In this document: one piece after another, positions 53,129 to 62,064 of the stretch
Numbering within the stretch: position 1 is the stretch's first letter
Layout of the letters: every line of letters starts with the position of its first letter
DNA from: Bacteroidales bacterium
Lineage (GTDB): Bacteria; Bacteroidota; Bacteroidia; Bacteroidales; UBA932
Direction: 5' to 3'
Assembly: GCA_017443465.1 (NCBI GenBank)
Contig: JAFRXO010000041.1
Span: 58,395 to 122,394, forward strand
DNA: 64,000 nt
Notes under the pieces: model-generated
Seen by the model: the letters and a program-made list of their open reading frames with translations, nothing else
What the model was told of the DNA's origin: nothing
The model's database searches: none
Program-made: the position numbers and the translations under genes

Positions 53129-53953
53129 ATGTACTACAGAAAAATCATCCTCGCGGCCATGCTGGCCATATGCTCCTGCTCCGTCAGGGAAGAACGGGAA
53201 GGCTGCCCCTGCCTGCTCACAATCACCGCTGACAGGGAATCGGTGTGGCACTACACTATCCCCCAGGGCGAATCGGTGTACAGACAGTCAATCTCCTATC
53301 CTGTCAGCCTGAAAATCAACATGGGAAGCTATCTGGCATATGACAATCCAGGAGCCTTCTCAGCAAAGCAGGATGAGGAAAAAATCGAGATAGTAAAGGG
53401 GCAGGCCCTTGTCACCTACCACACTTCCCTGGTAAACGCCAGGGAGGACAGGGACGGGATCACCATATCCAAGGGACAGCAATGGGACAGGCTTTTCATA
53501 GGCCGGGACGAAGTCTTCTGTGAAGGGGAAACAGCGAGGGACACCTTGCATTTCCGCAAAGAGCATTGTATCATATGGCTCCATATGGCCGGAATGCCGG
53601 CCGGAAACGAGTGTCCCTTCTCCATCCTGCTATCAGGGAATACAGTCGGGATTGAACCATACACCCTGAGTCCTGTGAAGGGAGAATTCCAATGCGTGCC
53701 GGAACAACTGGAAACATTTGTATTCCAGGCCGTTATTCCTAGGCAGACAGACGACTCCCTGTATCTGGACCTTACCGATGACTCAGGAAGGGCCCACCGC
53801 TACGAAATAGGGAAAAGCATAGCGGATGCAGGATATGACTGGGATAAAGAAGACCTGGACAACCTTACGTTGAGGATAGAATACGGCATACCCGGAATCA
53901 CAGTCACGGTTCTCCCCTGGGAGGAATATCCCGTACCGGACCTTACCCTATAG
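53129..53953 (+). CDS. FimB/Mfa2-family pilus anchor-like lipoprotein
   Basis: 274 aa. The signal MYYRKIILAAMLAICSC (lipidated cysteine at 17) is followed by REEREGCPCLLTI, which matches the CPCxLxI start of FimB/Mfa2 anchor proteins. It is all-beta, with the repeated pattern of two transthyretin-like domains. In Porphyromonas such proteins anchor the pilus to the outer membrane and control its length. No major pilin gene (FimA/Mfa1) is seen next to it, so it may be an orphan anchor or serve a pilin encoded elsewhere. Confidence 0.75.
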   Translation: MYYRKIILAAMLAICSCSVREEREGCPCLLTITADRESVWHYTIPQGESVYRQSISYPVSLKINMGSYLAYDNPGAFSAKQDEEKIEIVKGQALVTYHTSLVNAREDRDGITISKGQQWDRLFIGRDEVFCEGETARDTLHFRKEHCIIWLHMAGMPAGNECPFSILLSGNTVGIEPYTLSPVKGEFQCVPEQLETFVFQAVIPRQTDDSLYLDLTDDSGRAHRYEIGKSIADAGYDWDKEDLDNLTLRIEYGIPGITVTVLPWEEYPVPDLTL

Positions 53954-53983
53954 CTGTTTGCCCGGGGTGCGGCGGCCAGAGAC

Positions 53984-54871
53984 CTACTGCACCCTGAGCA
54001 ACTCAGCTATCTTGTTCTTCAAGGCCATGAATTGTGACTCGTCGTATAGACGGGTGAGGAAGACAACTGTTCCGCTCTTGTCAATCAAGACATTACGGGT
54101 TATCCCCGAATTCGGGAGCGCGTAAAGATTGTATATACCGGCGCCGGGGTCGAATCCGATGTCATATGTAATACCGGTAGCCTTGATCTGGGCTTCGATT
54201 TTCGATGCGGGTTCATCCCTGTCTATCGCGATGAGAGCAAAGTCAGGATTCTTCATCAGGGGCTTCCAGATCTCTGCCTCGATATGGGGCATCTCCTCAC
54301 GGCACACCCCGCACCAGCTTGCTGTGAATTGGAGCATCACCACCTTTCCCTTGAGGCTGGAAAGAGTCACCTTACGGGTTACCGCGGAGCCGCCCACATA
54401 GTCCGGAGCATATGCTGCCTGACGGTTGTAGAGTTCTACCGTGAAATCCGGAGCAGGTTTTCCGACCGCAACCAGGAAATCATTCTCGTCCGCAAGGTCC
54501 AGTCCGGCCTGGGACCAGGCCACGAGTCCCCCTTCCAGGACAGTGATGTCGAATCCCTTACCGCCAAGAAGCCGGGCAGCCTCGGAACTGAGGGCCCCGC
54601 TGCGGCAATATAGTCCTACTCCCCTGTCTTTCTTGAGGGAAGAAATGGCCTCGTCAAGGAAGTCATCTGCCTTGAAATCCAGATTGACGGCCCCGGGGAT
54701 ACGTGCTTCGCTGAACTCCTTTGCCGTCCTCAGGTCCACGACCTGGAGAGAGTCCATGGCAATCGCCGACTTGAACTCGAAAGGAGTAAGAGACCTGTGC
54801 CTCTCACCGCAGGAAGTAACGGCGAGCAGTAAAAGCAGGCCGAGGCAGAAAAGTAATGACCGCTTGATCAT
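53984..54871 (-). CDS. Rhodanese-thioredoxin (TlpA-like) fusion lipoprotein
   Basis: 295 aa from the ATG at 54871. The signal ends in VTSC, giving a lipidated cysteine. The rhodanese domain has VVDLRTAKEFSEARIPGAVNLD and the active cysteine in LYCRSGALSSEAA. The TlpA/thioredoxin domain has the catalytic FTASWCGVCREEMP. It would handle sulfane sulfur or reduce disulfides in the periplasm. The partner enzyme is not next to it. It lies 4 nt downstream of the GH2 stop, so the genes may be read together. Confidence 0.88.
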   Translation of the reverse strand: MIKRSLLFCLGLLLLLAVTSCGERHRSLTPFEFKSAIAMDSLQVVDLRTAKEFSEARIPGAVNLDFKADDFLDEAISSLKKDRGVGLYCRSGALSSEAARLLGGKGFDITVLEGGLVAWSQAGLDLADENDFLVAVGKPAPDFTVELYNRQAAYAPDYVGGSAVTRKVTLSSLKGKVVMLQFTASWCGVCREEMPHIEAEIWKPLMKNPDFALIAIDRDEPASKIEAQIKATGITYDIGFDPGAGIYNLYALPNSGITRNVLIDKSGTVVFLTRLYDESQFMALKNKIAELLRVQ

Positions 54872-54875
54872 ATGC

Positions 54876-57221
54876 TTACCTCCCGATATCAACCAGGCCG
54901 CCTATCCCTTCCTTCTCCAGATAAGCGGAGACTGTACCGGAAGACTTGCATTCGACATCGATGCAGGCACGGCCGTTGGCCAGCTGTATGCGGCGGCTGC
55001 CGTGGGATGTGCCCATGTTATCGAGCAGCCTGCCGTCTCCTGCAAAAGCGAAACGCACGAAATTGGCAGCATCCAGGCACGGGACTCCGGATGCATCAGA
55101 GAACAGGATGTTCACACGGTACCTGTCACCTCCCAGAGGTTTCACGTCGAACTTGACCTGTGCGGGGGCTCCCCACTTGCGGGTCTCATAGAATTGGCTG
55201 ATTTCGTCTTCGATGACCGTCTTGCCCTTGGTGGCGACGGCTTTCAGGCTGTTATCCCCGGGAGCGAATACTACATCCCAATGGAAGCCGGCTGCCGGAT
55301 AATCGTCCACATTGCGGGTCTTGACACCCAGAGACTTGCCGTTCAGGAACAACTCCACGCGGTCACAGTTGCTGTACACAAGTACCTCATGGCTGTCGGA
55401 AGGAGCGCCCCACCTTACAGGCCATGTGTGCCCGTAGATATGCGCCATAGGCTTTTCGGTCCAGTAGCTCTGGAACACATAATAGCTTTCCTTCGGAGTC
55501 CCGTCATGTTCGAGGACACCCTTCTGGTTCATGTAAGGGATAGGATTGTCATGCCGGATGGGAGTAGCGAAGTCCCTGAATGTCCAGAAAGCACTTCCGG
55601 TCAGGTTGTCCATATGGGCCTGCTTGTGAAGGTTCCAGTCGAAAAGATGGATGATATAGGTCTCGCTCCAGTCCCCGTTGGCATCGTTGCGTTCCAGATT
55701 CCCGAATTCCTTGCCTTCAGTGTGACGATGGGGATGGCTGTCTCCCCCCCACTCGGCATGGAAGAATCTGGGATACTTTTCGATAGCGGCGAGGTCCTTC
55801 TTGGGATAATCGAAATATTTTCCGGAATACCATCCGTCCCATATGGAAGGAGAATAGACGTCCACAACGTCAAAGTTCTTGTCATTACGCCTGGTGCACG
55901 TCGGACGGCTCGGATCGATGGAATGTGACAACTCGGTAAGTTCGCCCATGAAATCGTGTATAGCATCCGCGTCGAACACCTCGAAGTCACCGGGCCAGTC
56001 GGTCTCGTTGCCCATTCCCCATAGGATCACCGAAGTATGGTTCCTGTGCTGCGCGATCATATTCCTGAGCATGCGCCTTGCCTGCTCCTTGTAATCGTCT
56101 CCTCCAAGTCCTCCCCTGCACCACGGAATCTCTTCCCAGACCATGATGCCTAGGCTGTCGCAGAGGCTGAGCACCATCTCGCTCTGCTGATAATGGCCGA
56201 GGCGGACGAAATTCACTCCCATATCCTTCATCTGTTGCATCTGCCTCCTCATCACAGCATCGGGGAGAGCCGCACCTACACCTGCAAAGTCCTCATGGAT
56301 GTGAGTTCCCTTAAGCAGCACCCTCTCTCCATTGAGGAAGAAGGGACCGTGCTCACGGAATTCCTGGGTACGGAAACCGAAGTTCTCCGTGAATTCCTGC
56401 GTATTGCCCTCAGAATCCGTCCATTTCACCCTGCAGGAGTAGAGGACCGGGGTCTTGTCCGACCACAGACGCGGCTTCTTGACCGAAGCTACCCTGCCGG
56501 GAGAATTCGAGGTGGAAATCACCTCGCCTTCCGGTGAGAGGACATCGATTGCAATCTTCCCGCCGTTTACACCGGTGCAGGTGAACTCCACGTCGACATA
56601 TCCATTCTTGGCATCGAGGGAAGGCTTGATAACGAATGCATTGACATATGAAGACGGCATGAAGACCAGGTTCAGCGGCCTGTAGATTCCTCCTGCGATA
56701 GTGAAGTCTGAGATCTGCGAAGGGATTATCTCGAAATTACGGGTGTTGTCACACCTGACTGACAATGTCACGCTCTTCTTTCCGGCCAGGGCATCGGTAA
56801 TGTCAACGCACCAGCCGTCATAGCCTCCGGTGTGACTTCCGACATGCTTGGAGTCTATCCAGACATCGGTAACCTGGCCTGAGCCTTCGAATTCCAAAAG
56901 AGTCCTTCCGCCCTTGAAAGGATTGGCCACCTCCAGGGTCCTGGTGTACCACCCGGCTCCCTGATAATAGTTGAGGTCCGGATCAACGGAATCCTCGGCA
57001 TTATAACAATGAGGAAGTGTAACATCCGTCCACAGAGGATATTCCGTAGGCTTACCAGGCTGGGACTCGCGGAGTATCTCCCAGACTCCTCCCAGGTCCT
57101 GGCGCACGAACTTCCAGCCATCCGACAGAGGAGTCTTTACAGATGAATAGACTGTTGCAGCCCCTGAGGGGATGGCGGCCAGCGAAAGGGCCGCTGACAG
57201 GATTAAAGATCTGATCTTCAT
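54876..57221 (-). CDS. GH2 beta-galactosidase-like glycoside hydrolase
   Basis: 781 aa with a signal peptide (MKIRSLILSAALSLAAIPSGAA). The domain order is sugar-binding, immunoglobulin-like, TIM barrel and C-terminal extra domains, the classic GH2 layout. The acid/base glutamate is in LWGMGNETDW and the nucleophile glutamate in FHAEWGGD. It may act on beta-galactose, beta-mannose or beta-glucuronic acid; the substrate is not settled. It starts 3 nt downstream of the alginate-lyase-like gene in the same direction, so these two form an operon. Confidence 0.87.
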   Translation of the reverse strand: MKIRSLILSAALSLAAIPSGAATVYSSVKTPLSDGWKFVRQDLGGVWEILRESQPGKPTEYPLWTDVTLPHCYNAEDSVDPDLNYYQGAGWYTRTLEVANPFKGGRTLLEFEGSGQVTDVWIDSKHVGSHTGGYDGWCVDITDALAGKKSVTLSVRCDNTRNFEIIPSQISDFTIAGGIYRPLNLVFMPSSYVNAFVIKPSLDAKNGYVDVEFTCTGVNGGKIAIDVLSPEGEVISTSNSPGRVASVKKPRLWSDKTPVLYSCRVKWTDSEGNTQEFTENFGFRTQEFREHGPFFLNGERVLLKGTHIHEDFAGVGAALPDAVMRRQMQQMKDMGVNFVRLGHYQQSEMVLSLCDSLGIMVWEEIPWCRGGLGGDDYKEQARRMLRNMIAQHRNHTSVILWGMGNETDWPGDFEVFDADAIHDFMGELTELSHSIDPSRPTCTRRNDKNFDVVDVYSPSIWDGWYSGKYFDYPKKDLAAIEKYPRFFHAEWGGDSHPHRHTEGKEFGNLERNDANGDWSETYIIHLFDWNLHKQAHMDNLTGSAFWTFRDFATPIRHDNPIPYMNQKGVLEHDGTPKESYYVFQSYWTEKPMAHIYGHTWPVRWGAPSDSHEVLVYSNCDRVELFLNGKSLGVKTRNVDDYPAAGFHWDVVFAPGDNSLKAVATKGKTVIEDEISQFYETRKWGAPAQVKFDVKPLGGDRYRVNILFSDASGVPCLDAANFVRFAFAGDGRLLDNMGTSHGSRRIQLANGRACIDVECKSSGTVSAYLEKEGIGGLVDIGR

Positions 57222-57224
57222 AAC

Positions 57225-58451
57225 TTACTTCAAAGTCATATTTTTTGCGTCCTCAGGAGAAAGATAGAGAAGGAACCATACGTCCCCGGCCTTACGGGCG
57301 CTGTTGGCTAGCGCGATGTCACGGTAATTGGTCTTCGTGCGGTCGAACATATAGATCCTGTAAAGGTTGTCGCAGACTGACTGCTGGGAATCTTCCCAGC
57401 GGCCTATTTGCTGGTGAGGCCACGCGCTGACTTCCTTCCCGACATATGGGATCAGGAAATCCATGGCCTTGGTGATGCACCTTCCGTCAGGAGAGACAGC
57501 GTCATATATGCGTGTCTTCATTCCCTTGGCCATGTACATTATATCGACCATATGCTCGATATTGTAGGTGCTGTACCAGTAGGAAAGGGTACGGCGGAGC
57601 TCCTGCGGCTGGCTGCCGTCGGGCTCGATCTGGGGGAAGAGCCTGCGGGTCGGGAACTCGTTGATTACGGCGTTCGCGGTCTTCTTGTCACCTGCGAACC
57701 TGGCAAAACAGATTACCTGGGCGTCATATGCAATCGAATGGTTGTTGGCGGCATTGCGCTCTCCGTTGCCCATCTCGCTGGTGAGATACCACTGGACAAA
57801 CTCGGCGAACCACTTCTTAAGGGCCTTGTAATCAGACTTGGGAAGCATCTTACCGTCCCGGAGCATGTACATCGCCGGCAGCATCTCCACGAAAGTGTAA
57901 GCGTCGATGAGTCCGGCATGGCTGCCTTTGTCCCCGTCATGCCCGCGCCTGACCTGGGCATAATTGAAATTGGGATTCATTAGTGTCTCCGGGTCGAGGA
58001 ACCACACGCGGAGCTGCCTGACCGCTGCGTCCGCATATTTCTTCTGGCCGCTGAAGTACCACGCCAGGGTAAAATACCTGACCCTGTCACACATATCGCT
58101 CAGACGATAGCGGTCAAGTTCATATATCTCAGGATTGCTCTCGCCGTCCCTGGTGACATACGGCAGACCGTCTGGGGTGTCCGGATTGGGCCAAGTGTAA
58201 CGTGCCTGGCTATAATAATCGTGTTTATTCCCGCTTACCGATACCCGCTTTTTGATCATCACGCTCATATCCGGCTCTGAAAGCATCGCATCAGCCCTCT
58301 CCATAAGGTTCTTCAGGGATGCCGCATATACTGGCAGGGATGCATTTTTCTTGACTTGGGAAAGCTGTGACTGATCCCAGAAAGTCTGCGCCTTGACTGC
58401 CGCGCAACTCACGGACAAAAGGGCGATCAGAAGGATTTTTTTGATCTGCAT
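57225..58451 (-). CDS. Alginate-lyase-domain protein, PL38-like
   Basis: 408 aa with a signal peptide (MQIKKILLIALLSVSCAAVKAQ). It is an (alpha/alpha)-type toroid of the alginate lyase superfamily. The motif YYSQARYTWPNPDTPDGLPY and NNHSIAYDAQ with following tyrosine/histidine-rich segments match the group that includes PL38. PL38 enzymes cleave uronic-acid glycans such as glucuronan or alginate-like chains. It is the first gene of the unit with the GH2 gene, so a uronic-acid-containing substrate is plausible. Confidence 0.78.
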   Translation of the reverse strand: MQIKKILLIALLSVSCAAVKAQTFWDQSQLSQVKKNASLPVYAASLKNLMERADAMLSEPDMSVMIKKRVSVSGNKHDYYSQARYTWPNPDTPDGLPYVTRDGESNPEIYELDRYRLSDMCDRVRYFTLAWYFSGQKKYADAAVRQLRVWFLDPETLMNPNFNYAQVRRGHDGDKGSHAGLIDAYTFVEMLPAMYMLRDGKMLPKSDYKALKKWFAEFVQWYLTSEMGNGERNAANNHSIAYDAQVICFARFAGDKKTANAVINEFPTRRLFPQIEPDGSQPQELRRTLSYWYSTYNIEHMVDIMYMAKGMKTRIYDAVSPDGRCITKAMDFLIPYVGKEVSAWPHQQIGRWEDSQQSVCDNLYRIYMFDRTKTNYRDIALANSARKAGDVWFLLYLSPEDAKNMTLK

Positions 58452-58519
58452 AATAGTGTCTTAGATTAAATATAGGAAATGCTAATATACGCTTTTTTTG
58501 CACAGTTACATAATTTCAT

Positions 58520-58550
58520 TTTGCGATGAAAATAATTCTGGCTACTTTTA
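58520..58550 (+). promoter_or_regulatory. Promoter of the beta-helix gene
   Basis: TTTG (58520-58523), a 19-nt spacer and TACTTTTA (58543-58550): a perfect -33 with a one-base mismatch in the last base of the -7. A second box, TAATTTTG (58563-58570), lies over the start region and would give a leaderless mRNA, which is less likely. Confidence 0.5.
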
Positions 58551-58575
58551 ACAAACCAATAATAATTTTGTGATG

Positions 58576-60120
58576 ATGCCACTCAAACCATTCTTGCTGT
58601 GCCTCTCGGCAATGGCATGCTTGGGAGTCCTGTCCTGCTCCGATTCAGGCGGCAAAGCAGGGATCCTCGATTTCGCAACTACTGAAAGAGGTGACAGGAT
58701 AATGGACTATTCGCACGCCGGATACGGTGGAGGCGGAATCGCTCTTCCAGAGGCTCCTGTCGCAGAGACAGTAACACCATCTGAAGGGATCACCGACTAC
58801 AGTCCGGTAATCCAGGCTGCCATCGACAGGGTCAGCGCCCTGCCGCTCAAGGACGGACTCCGCGGAGCCATCCTTCTTTCCCCCGGAGATTATCCCTGCA
58901 GTTCAGAGATAAGGATTTCAGAGGACGGCGTAGTCCTCAGGGGCAGCGGAGCAAGGGGAACAGGAATGAGCCGTATCCTTATGTCGGGAGACAAGCACAC
59001 TGCCGTTGTGATCCGCCGAAGGGTCCAGAACTTCCCGAATCCGGCAAAACTCAACAATCCGGCAGTCAAGGTCACGGATGCATATGTACCATTCGGCACA
59101 TCCAGGATAACTCTCGCGGAAAAAGGCCGCTTCAAGAAGGGAGACGTGGTGTGGATCCAGAAGAAAGTCACACAGAAATGGATAGAGTTCATGCATATGG
59201 ACGACATGTGGAGGGATGGGGCGCATCAGACGTGGATAGCCGTTGGAACATGGCTGACTACAGAACGCACCGTTGAGTCCGTTTCTGGAAACAAGGTTAC
59301 ATTCACAGTACCGCTCGCCGATTCATATGACCGGGACTACACTGCAGACAGCACTTTCGTTTCCCTGGCACCTCCTGATGACTGCTGGGTGGTCAACTCG
59401 GGAGTCGAGCACCTGAGGATAGTGTCGCCAGACCAGGCAGAGTCACACACTACTGCCAAGTATTACGCCCTCTCGATTGCCGGAAGAGACTGCTGGGCCC
59501 AGGACATGGACCTCTACGAGACGATGGAGAGCGTACGCGCTTCCGGAAGCAGGATTACACTGAGGAAGATATCAGTAATCAGGGAGGCAGACCATCAGGG
59601 CTCCTCCAAGCCCGCCGAATTCGCTCCGAATGCCACCCAGATACTCATGGACAGCTGCTATGTCAAGGGAAACAATATCTGGTTCGTAGGCATCGGGGCC
59701 AGGATTTTCGGCCCCATAGTAATGCTCAACTGCTCCTTTGACGGAAACGGAAGGATACAGGGGCACCAGAGATGGAGCACGGCATTCCTGCTGGACAACT
59801 GCAAGGTACCTGACGGCGGAATCGATTTCATCAACAGGGGCGAAATGGGCTCCGGACACGGCTGGGGTACAGCCTGGTCCGTCGCCTGGAACTGCGAGGC
59901 AAAGGAGCTGGTGAACCAGCTGCCCCCGGGGACTTTCAACTGGATGGTAGGCTGCACCGGGAAGAGGGTGCTTCAGCGAAGGCCGTTCAAGAAGGAGGGG
60001 CCTATGCTTGAAGAGGGCCCGTTCAAAGATTACGGCACCCATGTTTATCCAAAGAGCCTCTACTTGACGCAGCTCGAGGAGAGGTGCGGCTCCGAAGCAC
60101 TGAAAGCAATTGGATATTAA
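58576..60120 (+). CDS. Parallel beta-helix lipoprotein, possible polysaccharide lyase
   Basis: 514 aa from the ATG at 58576; further ATG/GTG codons just upstream (58570, 58573) add only two residues. The signal ends in GVLSC (lipobox). The body is a right-handed parallel beta-helix, as in the pectate lyase superfamily, beginning TDYSPVIQAAIDRVSALP and passing through repeated turns (VVLRGSGARGTGMSRILMSG, GIGARIFGPIVMLNCSFDG). Catalytic residues are not identified. It would act on an uronic acid or galactan type chain, as inference. The GH97 gene follows 12 nt later. Confidence 0.68.
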   Translation: MPLKPFLLCLSAMACLGVLSCSDSGGKAGILDFATTERGDRIMDYSHAGYGGGGIALPEAPVAETVTPSEGITDYSPVIQAAIDRVSALPLKDGLRGAILLSPGDYPCSSEIRISEDGVVLRGSGARGTGMSRILMSGDKHTAVVIRRRVQNFPNPAKLNNPAVKVTDAYVPFGTSRITLAEKGRFKKGDVVWIQKKVTQKWIEFMHMDDMWRDGAHQTWIAVGTWLTTERTVESVSGNKVTFTVPLADSYDRDYTADSTFVSLAPPDDCWVVNSGVEHLRIVSPDQAESHTTAKYYALSIAGRDCWAQDMDLYETMESVRASGSRITLRKISVIREADHQGSSKPAEFAPNATQILMDSCYVKGNNIWFVGIGARIFGPIVMLNCSFDGNGRIQGHQRWSTAFLLDNCKVPDGGIDFINRGEMGSGHGWGTAWSVAWNCEAKELVNQLPPGTFNWMVGCTGKRVLQRRPFKKEGPMLEEGPFKDYGTHVYPKSLYLTQLEERCGSEALKAIGY

Positions 60121-60132
60121 TTACTTAAACAT

Positions 60133-62064
60133 ATGCATACAAGAATCGTTTCAACACTTTTCCTGTCACTGGCCGTAGCCTTGTCATGCGGCAAGAGCGA
60201 CGGTACATGGGTTACCGCCTCACCGGACGGGAAGGTAAGCCTTACAGTCCAGGCAGCCAGGGGCTCCCAACTGACTTACAGCATTTCATATGACGGAAAG
60301 ACCGCCGTCGAGCCATCCGCTCTCGGATTCACCCTCGAGGGAGTGGAATACGGCATGTCCCCCGTCCTGAAAAAGATTACGGAGAACCGCGTTTCCGATG
60401 ATTACACCATGAAGGCAGGGAAGAAACTCAGTGTAAAGAACGAATACAACGAAGTAACCCTGAGCTTCTCCCAGAAAGGAGCATGCAATTTCGAGGTGAT
60501 TGCAAGGGTATATGACGATGGCGCCGCTTTCCGCTACCGCATTACAGGAAAGGGCGGCCAGCCCATGACAATGGACGCGGAAGCCACTGAATTCTCAGTT
60601 CCGACGAACGGGAAGGCATGGATCCATCCATATGACTGGAATTCCCGTTTCAAACCGAGTTATGAGCAGTACTGCAAGAATGAGATTGCGATCAATTCGA
60701 AGCCTTCCCACGACAAGGGCTGGGCATTCCCGATGCTCTTCAACACCAACGGCCTCTGGATGATGATAACCGAGGCCGCCCTCGACGGGACATATCCTGC
60801 CACCCACATAGACAACTCCGGGAAGGGAGGATGCTACAAGATCCGCTTCCCTGAAATAGAGGAGCCTGTCATTCCGGACGATCCGAGGCCGGTATCTACT
60901 CTCCCCTGGATGACTCCATGGCGCGCGGTAATCGTGGGTGAAGGACTCGGAGACATTTTCAAGACCCAGATGGTCCAGAATCTCAATCCGCCTTCGCAGA
61001 TCGCCGATGAATCCTGGATCAAGCCTGGGAAAGCCGCATGGAGCTGGTGGTACAGCGGCGGCTCTCCACGCAGCTATGAGGCGCAGATCAAATACGTCGA
61101 CCTGTGCCATGAGATGAACTGGGAGTACTCCCTCCTGGACTCCGGCTGGCACCAGATGGACGGTGAAGGGGTGGAAGGAGTCGTGAAATATGCCAACAAG
61201 ATGGGAGTAGGCATATGGCTCTGGTATCACTCCGGATCAGGCACTGACGCTGAAAGTCCTGCACAGCAGAAGATTATGATCGATCCGCAGACCAGAAGGG
61301 CCGAGATGGAGCGTATCAGCAAGATGGGCGTAAAGGGAATAAAGGTCGATTTCTTCGACACTGACAAACAGGGTGTCATCGCTGAATACATACCTCTACT
61401 GAAAGATGCAGCCGAGTTCCATCTCCTGGTAGATCTCCACGGAGCCACCCTGCCGAGGGGCTTTGACAGGACATGGCCCAATGTAATGACCACGGAAGCC
61501 GTCAGGGGTGCCGAATCACTTGGACGTCAGGAAAGATGCGACAACGCAGCCGAGCAGAATACTGTACTTCCTTTCACCAGGAATGTCGTCGGATCCATGG
61601 ACTACACTCCCGTCACATTCTCGGACAAGATCCGCCAGGGCGTCCCTGCTTTCAGGCGCACCTCCGTTGCGCACCAGCTAGCCCTCGCAGTAGTGTTCGA
61701 ATCCGGATTCCAGTGCCTGGCTGACAGGGCTGAAGCGTATCTTTCACTTCCGGATGTTCCTAAGGAATTCCTGAAGAAAGTCCCCGCCGCCTGGGATGAA
61801 AGCCAGCTGCTGAGCGGATGGCCCGGAACACATGCCATCATAGCCAGAAGGAGCGGAAACACTTGGTACATAGGAGGTATCAACGGAAAGAAAGAGCCTC
61901 TCACCATGACTTTGAACCTTCCTGAAGGCTGCAAGGGAAAGACCATCACCCTGATAGGGGACGGAAAGGATTTCAACACGTTTGACTGCAGCAGCGCGAC
62001 TGCGGGCGACCAGCTCTCAGTCTCTATGCTCGGCGAAGGAGGTTTCGCCGCTGTGATAGAATAG
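60133..62064 (+). CDS. GH97 retaining alpha-galactosidase-like enzyme
   Basis: 643 aa. A signal (MHTRIVSTLFLSLAVALSC) with a lipobox is followed by the GH97 N-terminal beta-supersandwich and then the TIM barrel. The barrel shows WSWWYSGGSPRSYEAQIKYV, VGIWLWYHSGSG and the nucleophile aspartate in GIKVDFFDTDKQ (about residue 404), which marks the retaining branch that includes alpha-galactosidases. The inverting branch has a glutamate elsewhere. It is 12 nt downstream of the beta-helix gene, and the last 48 nt overlap the antisense CocE/NonD gene. Confidence 0.87.
   Translation: MHTRIVSTLFLSLAVALSCGKSDGTWVTASPDGKVSLTVQAARGSQLTYSISYDGKTAVEPSALGFTLEGVEYGMSPVLKKITENRVSDDYTMKAGKKLSVKNEYNEVTLSFSQKGACNFEVIARVYDDGAAFRYRITGKGGQPMTMDAEATEFSVPTNGKAWIHPYDWNSRFKPSYEQYCKNEIAINSKPSHDKGWAFPMLFNTNGLWMMITEAALDGTYPATHIDNSGKGGCYKIRFPEIEEPVIPDDPRPVSTLPWMTPWRAVIVGEGLGDIFKTQMVQNLNPPSQIADESWIKPGKAAWSWWYSGGSPRSYEAQIKYVDLCHEMNWEYSLLDSGWHQMDGEGVEGVVKYANKMGVGIWLWYHSGSGTDAESPAQQKIMIDPQTRRAEMERISKMGVKGIKVDFFDTDKQGVIAEYIPLLKDAAEFHLLVDLHGATLPRGFDRTWPNVMTTEAVRGAESLGRQERCDNAAEQNTVLPFTRNVVGSMDYTPVTFSDKIRQGVPAFRRTSVAHQLALAVVFESGFQCLADRAEAYLSLPDVPKEFLKKVPAAWDESQLLSGWPGTHAIIARRSGNTWYIGGINGKKEPLTMTLNLPEGCKGKTITLIGDGKDFNTFDCSSATAGDQLSVSMLGEGGFAAVIE

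Noticed and set aside
54441-55928. A 495-codon open frame on the plus strand over the GH2 and thioredoxin genes
   Set aside because: It is antisense to two clearly recognisable proteins with conserved catalytic motifs and has no family similarity. Long antisense frames are common in this base composition.
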